This document shows, in pieces, positions 47,800 through 58,382 of a stretch of DNA of 64,000 nucleotides. The stretch lies in NCBI GenBank assembly GCA_030142905.1, contig JASJOG010000449.1:100945-164944 (forward strand), given 5' to 3'. The notes beneath the pieces are model-generated. The model had not been told where the DNA came from, made no database searches, and saw only the letters and a program-made list of their open reading frames with translations. Source of the stretch: Heliopora coerulea. Lineage: Eukaryota; Cnidaria; Anthozoa; Scleralcyonacea; Helioporidae. The first letter of the stretch is position 1. Each line of letters starts with the position of its first letter. The position numbers and the translations under genes are program-made.

Positions 47800-48180
47800 G
47801 CCTACTCCAGGGGTGTCCAACCTTTTTGTGTGAGGGGCCACATTCCCATTTTTTCCCAGAAGGAGGGCTGCACAGTAAATGTGGGCAAGGCAAGACGATG
47901 AGACAGATAAGCCATGATTCTATTTAGAGTTTAGCTAAACTGCTAAAGAAAGTATAATCATACAGTTATATAGTATCTACTGTACAATACTAGTCATGTT
48001 ATATTACTGCAGTGTACACTGTACAATGGCTTGATTGGCATTTTAGTGAGATATCTGGCCATCTTTGTTTTGATAAGTATTTTGAGGTGGGACTAGGCAT
48101 TAGCTGGTGGGCTGGATATATTCCCTTGGCGGGCCTGACTCTGGCCCGCGGGCCGTATGTTGGACACCCCTGGCCTACTC
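47800..48180. mobile_element. Non-autonomous hAT element (365 bp) with perfect 8-bp target duplication
   Basis: The element, 47808-48172, begins CAGGGGTGTCCAA and ends TTGGACACCCCTG. It is flanked on both sides by GCCTACTC (47800-47807 and 48173-48180). An 8-bp duplication and CAG...CTG ends are the hallmark of hAT transposons. There is no transposase gene. Subterminal GGGGCCACA and GGCCCGCGGGCC words are also typical. Confidence 0.93.
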
Positions 48181-48930
48181 TGTGGCAAATATTTTAATGA
48201 GAATTTTTGGTGAGGTTTTTTCAGTTTTGCCGTTAAAACATATACAATGATTATATGCCAGATACGATGTCTGGTAGCTTCCAGGTTCAAATAATTGTTT
48301 TCTATTAGTCACTTAATGTACGATTTGTTTGATTTCAAAGATCGTTAGCTAAAAGATTTATGCATCCTAGTATAAAGGCCTAGGCGAAGAGCCATGTAAT
48401 TGTATATGACTTAATTCATGAGATAAAAGAAAGAATCTGTTGGTAGACGGGGAGGTCTTGATATGTGATCTCGTTTGCCATAAAATTTTGCCAACTTTCA
48501 ACCTGATTTTCTCAAAATACAGATCTGTGTGGAGGGCTATATTTAACACCCGAATGAGTGTTCCATTAGATATCCAAACTCTTCAAGTTGGTTAAAAAAG
48601 CTCGACTTAGTCCCGTTTTTCCCGCAACGCTCTTCAGCATCAGATAATGCACTCTTTCTCTTACTCTGCATTAAAAGCCTAAAGATTGACTAGATTCCCG
48701 TGTGAATCCAAGTGAGAGTTGCAGATGCGTGTGCGAAGAGGTCAGGGTCCAGAAGAGGATAAATACATAAACATATTTAAAAATCCGTGTTGATTGAAGA
48801 TAAACTGACACAAGAAGGTAAACGCTCAGAATCCCATGTTGGGAGGCTGGGACAAGCTGATCAGGGAAAGTTGTATAAGTGGAGCCATGGTGATTAGGGA
48901 GGATCCATGTAGTTTTCAAATCTGCAGTCA
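48181..48930. other. Spacer, no gene seen
   Basis: Short open frames only, with no recognised domain. Confidence 0.4.
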
Positions 48931-48933
48931 GCA

Positions 48934-49730
48934 GGTGTTGGTGGCACAGTGGTAGTGCACGTGTCTCTCACCACTGTGACTACGGTTGGATTTCGGCTCG
49001 ATAGAGTTACCTGATTACCGTAAAGTTACCTTGGTCATATTTGACAAGAGTGTTGCCCAGTTTGACTTAATGCTGCTCTCGATTAATCGATTATTTTTTG
49101 GCAATCGATTATTCTTAAAAATCGGATCATCGACAACAACTACGCACAGCAATATATTCACCTGAACTTTCTTTCTGCAATTAAAAAAAATGCGAAGAGA
49201 GCATTCTCGCGCTCTCATTGCAGTCAATAGTGGTCTCGAAGAAGCGTGCAGCACTTCAGCCAGCTGTTCTTGATGCACTGTTATTTTTAAACAAAAACAA
49301 TATGTAGGCAGTCAAAGTGCATATTTCTTTATTTTGGCTATTTCTCTGCGTTTATATAATTATATTATATAAGTTTTTTTCTTGAGTTTTTCTACTGGAA
49401 AATTTCGAAACTTTAAAAACATTAAAACACACTCCTTTCTTTGAAAGGACAAACCACTGTGGACGTGTCATGATTTAATTTATTCAATACGATTAATCGA
49501 TATTAATCGATTGTTGACAGCGATTAATCGATTACGGATATAAACCGATGGGAGCAGCACTAGTTTGACTCTACCAAACTTGGCAGGTTTTGTTCGGTAC
49601 TCCGGTTTCCTCCTGTAGTAACATTGGACCCATGAGGGTGACCCTTACTGAACCTCTAGGGAGAACAGCTTCGGCAACTGATAGGATTATCTAGTATAAA
49701 TATTGACACTTACCATAAAATCAATCTGGT
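48934..49730 (+). repeat. SINE-like repeat, copy 2, split by an inserted element
   Basis: The 5' half is at 48934-49067 (GGTGGCACAGTGGTAGTGCA; CTTGGTCATATTTGACAAGA) and the 3' half at 49571-49730 (TCCGGTTTCCTCCTGTAGTA; AACTGATAGGATTATCTAGT). The halves together match copy 1 at 14338. The break is explained by the element at 49068-49562. Confidence 0.8.
49068..49562. mobile_element. hAT-like TIR element (495 bp) nested in the SINE-like repeat
   Basis: Ends TAATGCTGCTC and GAGCAGCACTA are inverted repeats with one mismatch. The 8-bp word GTTTGACT flanks both ends (49060-49067 and 49563-49570). Subterminal sequence is rich in ATTAATCGATT. There is no transposase, although 49278-49015 gives a short open frame. 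Confidence 0.85.
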
Positions 49731-50144
49731 TTGAAAAAACCAAGACTGGAAAGCACGATTGCACAAAAGCTGTCTACCAACTCTCATCTCTTTTGATTAG
49801 AGATTAAAATGACCGAAATACTTCAAGCATAATGTACTTTTAACTAAGCACTTTTCTTTTTCCTTTTATCCAGTTAGATTTTTTTAAAAAATCGTCCGTC
49901 TATAGGTGGAGTGTTTTAGTTAATCTCTCCACGTCAGAACCAGCAAGATTCGCATGAAATGTGCAGTCATTTCATGTTCACTAGTAATGACCCAGAAAGG
50001 GATTTCTTAATGCCCGTAAGAAAGTACGAAAATCCGATTGACTATCCATTGTGTGTGACAGAAATGAAGTCGATGTGGCAGTGTACGAATGGGCTAAAAA
50101 CCTTATACAACTACAAGTTAGGTGACTTCGAAATTGACACCTAA

Positions 50145-50440
50145 ACTTAAGCTGCATTTCCATTTGTACGGATACGGCAAAAATCGCAATGACTTAAAAT
50201 ATTGGGAATGTTTCCTTATGTACGTATCCGGACGCGGATGCGAATACAACATAGGGACGCGATTTTAAGAATCGGCCGTATTCGTATGTGGTTGCATATA
50301 AATTCTCTTTAAAAGACGGAAAAATCGCAATGGAAAACCGTCTAAGTGGAAACAAATGAAATGTCTGTAATCAGGATGCGAAGTCGTATTATGATCGTGT
50401 CCATGTGCATATCCGTACAAATGGAAATGTAGCTTTAAGC
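50145..50440. mobile_element. Small TIR element (about 295 bp)
   Basis: Inverted ends of about 32 bases: CATTTCCATTTGTACGGATA on the left, with its inverse ATCCGTACAAATGGAAATG on the right. The interior is rich in GTATCCG and AAAATCGCAATG words. No coding capacity. Confidence 0.75.
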
Positions 50441-50469
50441 TATGCTAACTACATCTAAACTTTGGAAAT

Positions 50470-50520
50470 ATTCATTCTCTGATGATGTGGTGAGACGCGA
50501 CGAAACGTTACAAATATTAA
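50470..50520 (+). ncRNA. Hammerhead-like motif, non-canonical stem II
   Basis: CTGATGA at 50479-50485 and CGAAAC at 50501-50506 are spaced as in a hammerhead core, but an extra base precedes stem II and pairing there is weak. The same CTGATGATG...CGAAAC pattern occurs in the Penelope palindrome at 38320-38360, so this is probably a Penelope remnant. Confidence 0.3.
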
Positions 50521-50524
50521 AACC

Positions 50525-51150
50525 TTTTCAAGATGCCTGTTCGTATTTTTTTGCTCGGCTTTTTTGTTAATTTTAAGATTAAGATTCCCGCCTGGTACCT
50601 CTATAGCTGACATCTAAACTAAGCGTTTGACTTAAGCTATACTAACTAGTCCTTCTGTTGCACTCTTGCAAAATGTAGGGGGTGCAGCTGCGTCATCACG
50701 CGACCACAGTTCGGGTTTTTGGGCTCTTCAACTGAATTTGCAAATACGATTGTCCTGCGTGCAATCCTATTAGATTCGATCATGTGTGTAATCTCTTTAA
50801 GACAAATTTTCTGCGGTGCCGAACTTTGGTCGGTAAACACAGTTTACTTACCAGGGTAATACCTTTTTGGTTTCTTGCACACGTTTTCATTTATACAATA
50901 GCAGACGTTTGGCCAAACATTTACCACTCTTTACTTCGATCAATTTGGCCATCGTTAGCCATTTTTTTCAAAAATAAGCTTGATGATTCAAATATTTGTA
51001 TAATCTTAAGCAAATAAATGGTGTGTATTTTGGTACTTAAAATAATATGAACATGTTATGAGATTAATGCCACGCATGTAGGATCGCTAACAACATTAAC
51101 ATGTCGTGGCAGCCGCATAGGCAGCTAATAAGTCGAACTTGCGCCTAGCC
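50525..51150. other. Spacer, no gene seen
   Basis: No recognisable coding sequence or element. Confidence 0.4.
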
Positions 51151-51154
51151 ATCT

Positions 51155-51235
51155 GAGTCTAGGTAGCTCAATACGGTTAGAGTGTCTTATTGGTTGAGAG
51201 GTTGCGGGTTGGATCACCGTCTGGGGCTCAGCAAT
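51155..51235 (+). repeat. Diverged tRNA-like unit, family of 16930-17492
   Basis: TAGGTAGCTCAATACGGTTAG and GAGGTTGCGGGTTGGATCAC match the tRNA-like part of the fold-back element at 17374-17440, with several changes. No inverted partner is visible nearby. Confidence 0.7.
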
Positions 51236-51574
51236 AGTTTTTCTGAGATTAGAGCTTGACGAACGTCCAATCATGAATCACGATCATCTGTTTCTGAATT
51301 TGCCAGCAACCGGTGTAGTGCAGTCATCTTGACAGAAGCTGTTTAATGTCAGCTATCACCTCAGCTGGTGGTCCCCAACTTTGTTTATGTGATGAGCTTA
51401 TCGCGGGGGTTACCGAAATGTTTCTTCTGAGGAACACCTCAAAGAAGCTGTTGTTCCCAGAAAATGCAGGCGAACTTCACTAGATCCTAATATATGTTCA
51501 ATCAAAAGTATGACTGGATAACGCGGCAAGCTTTTAAAACAAACTTTGATAATTTAGGTGGCTATATGAAGAGA

Positions 51575-51760
51575 AAACTTCATGAGTAACCTACACTGCA
51601 AAAGTCAAGCTGGAAAAGTGAGTTGAGTTGGAAGAGATTTGAATTCGTATGTTCAGGTTTCCCGACCGCTGCTCTACCAGTTGTGCTATTGAGTCATCTG
51701 GGAACAGTACGCTTGTTTAATCCATTTTAAGAGCACGGGAGGTTCCCACGACAACTGAAC
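51575..51760 (-). repeat. Single arm of the fold-back family seen at 21890-22225
   Basis: Contains CTACACTGCAAAAGTCAA, GAGATTTGAATTCGTATGTTC and TGCTATTGAGTCATCTGGGA, in the same order as the left arm of the earlier element, but with no inverted partner. Confidence 0.65.
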
Positions 51761-52769
51761 GCAAGAATCTACCATGGAACAACTTAATGAGAACGACCAT
51801 CGTTTCGTTTTTGGGGACGGTTGGAAGAAAGATTCAGCCCGAGTCAATATGAAGCATTAAAGCCTCATAAGAAATTAAAAGTTTACTGGAGAGGTGAGAG
51901 GTTGGAGACCACCTCTGAGGTTAATTTGGTTATACCCTACAGCAGTGTTTTTTTCCTGACTTTTATTTTCGTCGCAATTGAAAAATCTCATCTTGGGGAG
52001 AGCTCACTGCTGTGCGACGTGATCCTCTTAAGGTCCATGTCCTATGTGACATATTTTGCTATTGGGAAAGAGCTTTCTGTACGTAAGGCCTTTCCTTTTT
52101 CTAGAAGTACGGGCAGAATTTTTATCCGATTATCCGATTCATTTGGACCTCAAGGAGCTGAAGAGCCTTTGACTGAATCGTAGTTATCATAAGACGAAAG
52201 AATATACGCCGAACATGTGAAATACTTTAATAATAAATGTTTTTGAGCACAATCTGATGCTTTTAAACTGCTTTTCGATCGTATCCTAGGAGTAATGAAA
52301 TTAAAACATGGCCAAATACTACCCTGGTTCCCAGATCCTAGGACGGGTGCTGGTGGCACAGTGGTGTAGTGAATTGCATGCTTGCGTTAAAGCAAACAAT
52401 GCTTTCTTGTCTAAGCATGGACTGACATAAATCGTCACAAATTTTATTGAAAGTAACGCCGGACAACTGAAAAAATTTCTTTCCGTTCTTTATTACACCC
52501 CCTGCTAAAAAATGTCCCACCATTGGCTACTTCGGCTGTTATACACAAAAACGAGAAAGATTTCTCCGGAGTCTTAGCTGCCCGGATTCAAAGTATCTGG
52601 ATTCTTTTCCGGATTGGCATTATTCGTATTTGTCCAGATTCGTGAGTAAATCCGAAGACTTTCTGTACCGGATTCGTTATTTCAGTGTAAACGGCTATTT
52701 TGAATTCGAATAAAGTCTCCGGATTACCCACCGCTCGAGTAGCGATTTGAGCACTCTGGTCCCTTATCA

Positions 52770-52835
52770 ATCCAAGTTCGTTCCGAGCTACCCTGATGAG
52801 CTGTAATACAGCGAAACGTACGTCTGCAGATTGAA
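52770..52835 (+). ncRNA. Candidate hammerhead ribozyme (type I-like core)
   Basis: CTGATGA (52793-52799) is followed by a perfect 5-bp stem II with a 3-base loop (GCTGT-AAT-ACAGC, 52800-52812) and then GAAA (52813-52816). A minimal stem III, ACG with CGT around a TA loop, leads into GTC at 52822-52824, the expected cleavage triplet. Stem I pairs only partly (upstream CTACC against TGCAG after the triplet). Hammerheads with very short stem III are known from Penelope-like elements and retrozymes. Cleavage is not demonstrated. Confidence 0.5.
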
Positions 52836-52837
52836 CA

Positions 52838-52880
52838 TATATGTATGTATGTATGTATGTATGTATATATATATATATCT
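52838..52880. repeat. (TGTA)n/(TA)n microsatellite
   Basis: TATG/TGTA units grade into TA units immediately after the hammerhead-like motif. Confidence 0.9.
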
Positions 52881-53035
52881 ATCACATTGCAGGTTTTGTT
52901 CTGGTAGCCCGGTTTCCTCCTGTCGTAACACTGGACCCATGAGATGTTGCACTTAATGGACCCCAAGGATGAACAGCTTAGCTAGTTGGTAGGGTTATCC
53001 ACCATAAATAAAGACACTTAACTTCCCTTACTTAT

Positions 53036-56000
53036 CCCTGAAAACTGTCCAGTGTTGTGAAAAACATTTTTTCTTACGTTCTCCGAAGCAAGTTACCTGA
53101 ACTCCTGTGGGGAGGAGATGCTACTGGGAGATCGATCATTTCGAGTGAAGTAGATCTACGTGGCTTTGGGAAATGAGGGCAAAAAGCTGTCATTAAAAGA
53201 CCACATGTACAATTTCGCACGAAAAGGGCAGGGGTCGCACCCCCCGCATCCCCCTCTAGTTGGGGTCTGGAAGTCAGTTAACGTGTACGTAACCTATTAT
53301 CATTGGGGGAGTATAGCAAGGAGTTTTTAAATTGCTCGACAAACATATAGAAATGACGAAATTTTGTTAAAAAGTACATGAATACCTTAGTGCGGTTAAA
53401 AAATAAGTTTATCAACTCCCAGAGAGCAAAATAAATTGAACCAAAGATGATATAATTTATACCACATTCTACATAATTAGATGAATTTCATCTGCCATTA
53501 ACTACATGAAACCAGAGATTAGGACAGTGAATGACGTGAAGTCTGTTTGATGGATTGCCTCTGTCCAACTTGTAAACAAGTTGTATCGATCCTGACTCAG
53601 GATTCCTGAGTCTATTTTTCGCTCTGCTGAAACTGAGTCTGTTATAATTTGCTCCCTGAAGAAAAACAAAAATACGTCGCTTGTCCTGAAGTATCTAGTA
53701 AGTACTGCTTTGGCTCTTCCTCTGCATGAATTCCGCTTTGAGACACGTTCCATCTCTCTAAAATTTACTTGCTAATAGCTATTTAAGTGCCGTCTTACAT
53801 GAGTATGAAACATAGAGTCGGTCTTGTTTCATGGCATGTTTAATTTTCAGTTCTACTGTACGTTTGAATATGTGTATCATCCATGTCTTCTGTGGTTGAG
53901 CTCATGAAAGAAAATGATCGGACAATTAGTGAAGACGAGCTTCGACAAATGTATGTTTGCGCCTCAACTCGTACGGTCGAAGCGCGGAGAATGCTAAGGT
54001 CAGAAGCTCATAGCAGAAGAAAACCATGCCAACTTGGACAATTTCGGTTTATTTAGCAAAATTCTTTGTAGATTGCTAGCGAAACTGGATTCGTTGACCG
54101 ATCAAAACTTATTTGATAGATCACAAACTCGATCCAAGGGATCGGGTGTAATTTTTTGCTGTTGATATTCGTTATGACGCATAACACGCGCAGCACTGAG
54201 CACACAAGCCAGAAATTGGGGAACGCTAATTTCAAGTTAAATCCGAGGAAATTCATTCGAGTACCTTACTGATCTTAAAGCTTTCTTTGTACTGTAAACA
54301 CACTAGTTTTGCTCACAAAATGTCTGTATTGGGGACATGCATTGGATGTCGATATCAATTACATGGAACCATCATGTTTAATTGTTTTGTCTGGCCCGCG
54401 ATAACTGGTGGCCTTCCAAGTCTGCTAAATTCAACAGTCCGAAGTCTTTCCTTCATGCTGTTTGTAGCACAAAATTTACACCCCTCCGTAGACGACAGGA
54501 CAATTAATAGATTAAGTTGACAAATTCTGCATCGAACAGAACCCTAGTACTTTTATTCACTGAGCGGTGCACCTCAAACAGGTTGTTGTCATAAGTATTA
54601 TTGCGCAAAGCAACGATGCTCATTAATGTCAGAGACTAAGACCCTCAGCGAACACAACGCGAAATTCATCAGTGGCGTGTGCTACCCAAGACTTTTTCAT
54701 CCAAGGCAAAGAGTACGCACTTCTCGATGTTTGGATATCCGGTCAGGCATTTCTTCTGGTGCAAGATATACTACCCTAAGGCATTTTGACTTTGGGAGAA
54801 ACGAGAGCTGCTACGTCGTGTTTGATGTCAACCTAATCGACAAAATTCTTCGAAAATTTTCACTTTTTGGATGTCGAAAGGACATGCAGCAAATATCCAA
54901 TGCAATGTCAATGATTCGTGATATCTTTTAACTTTTCCGTATTCCACTTTTTAATTTTACTGTGGCAAACGTCAGACGAGTTTACGATGGCTTGTACCAG
55001 CCGAGTTAAATTATGGACAACGCCGAGTGGTTTTTACCCAGACCAACAACGGACGATTTTACTCCAAGCAGCCCAGGGCAGATTTACTCGGGCCAGCGTC
55101 AAATGATTTTACTCTTCATGGGGAATCGTCCCAGACCGGGAAGGGTAAAGGCGACTCCCAATTTACCAGAGGTTTCTACATGTTTGCACTCGTCAGTTGG
55201 GGCAAGTTATATGATTTGAAACAGTTGTTTGATTAATAATATACAAGAAAAAAATTTTTCGATTCTGATTGGCTAAGAGCAGTGCAACTTCAAGGTAACA
55301 CAGTACCGAAAAAAGATATTACAGTAATTTGCACTGAATTACCTTGTTTTGGCACTGCAATAATTTTTCCATGCATATTAATTGTTAATAGCATGATTTC
55401 TCGTGCAATTTGGAAAAACACTTGCGAATTTTTCAAAGACCTCAAGTAGCACTGGTCCTTCTTACTCGTGCTCTTTTGATAGTTTTTGAAAAACTCACTC
55501 GTGCGTGTTTTTTCCAAGTTGCATTCGAAACCGTGCTTTTTCCTGTACTAATAGTGAGCATATATTTCATATGAAGGACAGCATGACGGCCAAGTTGGTA
55601 TACTAAAGAAAACCTAATTCAAATCTGTTGATAGCTCACCAAAGTCTAAATTTTTACAGATTTCTACCACAGAAAGCTCCATAACAAGGCTGACTTTTTA
55701 TTGTTGAAAATATCTGTAATCGTGTGAACAAATTTTGCTAACATCACCCCATACAACTGTATCTCTTCAGTTGCATGTTAGCAGATATTTTAGGAAAGCA
55801 AAAATAGTCTCTAAATTGCTGCGAATTGCTACCCAAAGCGTTTATACATTGGAACAGATTCGACAAAAGGCTGTTCCGTTCGTTGTTCAATCGCATTCCA
55901 AGAGTGGATATCCGAAGGATTGAATTACCAGCCGCACCCAGAGTTCGTAACGTCCCAAGGTTTATTATGGCTGATGTAGTGTGTATCGAAACCACCTATG

Positions 56001-58070
56001 CATAAAATTATTCTGCACTTGTTCAATTTACATAATGCTTTTTCAGCCTTTCTGCTCGACACAAGGCATGTTTAATGGATGACAAAAGGAAGTCTCGAAG
56101 GACGGTAACATCAACATTTTATCCAGAGGTGAGTTACTTGAGGGCTGAAAATCGTTGGTTTACTGTCAAGGGTCCGGTGTTACGCCTCTTCAGCTTAAGA
56201 CTTTCTTGTCTTTTCGATGACCTTCGTCGATTTGAACGGATAGCTTTGTTGAACCGACGAGAGTGAATGCAATATCGATTCCGTTTTGTAGTTTATTTTC
56301 GTTTACAAAGCAGTGGCGGTTCGCTACTTTTTTCATATGTGTCTAATGACGGGATGAATAGTCAATCATCGTCTACAGAAATCAGGGAAGCGCGTATGGT
56401 TTTCGCTTCTTCGAAACCCGTTCATGCGTTCATAATGTTGTATTCCTTCACGAAAACTTTCCTTCAGTAATTTTACCTAATATCATCACAAGAACTGACG
56501 AAAATCAGTTACAATGCTGGTTTTTTACCTTCTGTTTCGCTTTTGCGATCAAGATACGGAGTGACAGTAATTCAACTACTCGACTACACGATTACTAGTG
56601 AAGCATACATCTACACGTCTTACACAGCATGATGGTTGCTTAAGGTTGTATATATTTCTAATGTATGTGATTCAGTGGTAAGAGTCTTCAGGATGTGTTG
56701 CAACATTCACAAACTAATCATGAGTAGAAATTGTGTTCCTGAGAGATAATCATATACTCCAGGGCGAGAAATCGTATGCGACAATAGTTATCGTGTGGAT
56801 GGAGCTTTAGACTGCTTCAGCTGGAAGCGTTTTAAATGCTATGCCAATCCATATTTTGTAAACTCTTGTTGCATGATATTGCTCTGGTGTGACTCTGGTG
56901 AGAATTGGTTTGGGCTTCAGAATGATATTCTTGATACAATGAAACTACGACTTCATTTCGCTTTCATAATGTACCATCTATCTACATCGAATGCACGTGA
57001 ATGATTAAAGATGTATGTCGGAAGTAAATGCCACTTGAGACATTGAGAACAAACAATTCTACGCAGTTTGACTAAAGACGTCTTAATTTAACGGTAAACC
57101 AATTGATGGAATCTAGCGAATCATGATATTTTGTTCATCAGTTCAACTCTTACATTTTTATTCCAATTCGGGAAGAGAAAATGCGGTTGCAATGCTCTTT
57201 GAATACTGTTGATCTGTAATTGTACTAGATGCGGAGATTCAATATGGACCTTGTGATATTCTTCTATACACAGCTGCATTCACGTGCTAAACTGAGGGTA
57301 TTATCATTTATAATCGTAATATAACGAACATCCTTAAAACGAACCGGCGGGAAACTTATTGGATGACAACATTTCCCATTTTTTCCCCAACATTCACCAG
57401 TCGAAGGCTGTTCAGGTAGTCGAAAGCTCGTCAATAAAAATCTCAGGTCAGAGAACGCCTTGTATTCAATTATTTCCCATTTTGTTGGGGGACTGAGTTC
57501 GATTTTAAGGGGATATCCCAACGTCTGAATTTAATGTACGAAATTCCCAACATCCATCAACAGCCCACCCGAACCATTGGTCTTTGTTAGTGCTGGGCCA
57601 TGCACTTAAACGTCGCCGCAGCGATAGTATCTGGAGGACAATAAAAGGAGTTTGTCTTTGAAATACAGGAATGTCTCCAATTTCTATCAACCAGAGCTAT
57701 ATAGTGTGCACGAAACTATAACAGAGCAATTCAGAATACTAATTACTTTAAGCAGTTCTGTGTTTTCCATATCTATCGTCGATGTATTCTGTATGGCTCT
57801 GGAGTTACATCAATTTATTCTCAGTACAAAGGTATCTGTGAAAACCCTTTGAAACGGAAGAAAAGAGTAAAATTAGACCGTAAAATTAGGACAACTCGAT
57901 CTTTCAACGTTCACCATTAACCAAAGAATAAGTGACATGATTTCTATTTTCCAACAGTCACCAAGTCCATTGTGCAGGTAGGGATACCCAGGGATCAGAG
58001 TGAAGCGGGAAGAACTGTGGTTCTGTCGCCAGTAGGTGTGAACAAATCAGATATGCATTAAGAACGAAAT
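53036..58070. other. Five-kb interval without a supportable gene
   Basis: Only short open frames (up to about 101 codons at 54626-54931). The scrap at 55517-55290 (minus) codes SEFFKNYQKSTSKKDQCYLRSL-like text also seen at 20271-20498, so it is a dispersed repeat. 55050-55170 has repeated GATTTTACTC words. An 85-codon frame at 57521-57264 (minus) has no recognised domain. Unseen small exons cannot be excluded. Confidence 0.45.
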
Positions 58071-58145
58071 GTAGCTACCCAGCCGTGTAAAATGTTGAAC
58101 CCGCGACCCTGCGAATCTAAAGCAGTGCTTTGCGAGCTGAGCTGC
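58071..58145 (-). repeat. Degenerate tRNA-like sequence
   Basis: The minus strand carries a D-arm-like GCAGCTCAGCTCGCAAAGCA and a T-arm-like TCGCGGGTTCAACATTT. The acceptor stem does not pair well. It lies about 130 bases upstream of lyase gene 2. Confidence 0.45.
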
Positions 58146-58273
58146 AAAGACAGTTGTCGAGAACATGGTCAACAGTTCTGTGTTTATAGAGATGGTAATG
58201 CCGGTATTAGTGAGGGGTATATACAAGGAGTATAAGTCATTTACCTTTGATCTAATAAATGGAGTAAACAGGA

Positions 58274-58382
58274 ATGCTTTTAATTTTTTTTTCGCAGCCA
58301 TTTAGACTTCCACATCTTGTACTTTTGTGTGCGTTGATAGTGATCTGGTTGCGGATGTGGAACTATTTACATTTGGAAACTA
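58274..58382 (+). CDS. Signal/anchor exon of lyase gene 2
   Basis: An in-frame stop lies 9 bases before the ATG. The ATG is followed by 36 codons and one extra base before GTAAGTATT. A T-rich tract ending CGCAG (58284-58297) inside the exon looks like a splice acceptor in the same frame. A more distant 5' exon joining at 58298 is thus an alternative, and then the first eight residues would differ; the hydrophobic segment stays in either case. Confidence 0.75.

Larger units (their letters stand above)
52346..53035 (+). repeat. SINE-like repeat, copy 3, interrupted
   Basis: The 5' end (GTGCTGGTGGCACAGTGGTG) is at 52348 and the 3' end (GGTTTCCTCCTGTCGTAACA, then GGTAGGGTTATCCACCATAAA) at 52908-53010. 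About 510 bases of unrelated sequence lie between, including a hammerhead-like motif and a (TGTA)n(TA)n tract. No clear target duplication shows how this arose. Confidence 0.6.

Noticed and set aside
56075..56135. Possible first exon (MDDKRKSRRTVTSTFYPE followed by GTGAGT)
   Set aside because: A single donor-like site after a short frame is weak evidence; no partner exon with matching phase was found.
57264..57521. 85-codon minus frame about 750 bases upstream of lyase gene 2
   Set aside because: It has an ATG and stop but no homology I can name, no splice sites tying it to a gene, and the wrong strand to be a lyase exon.
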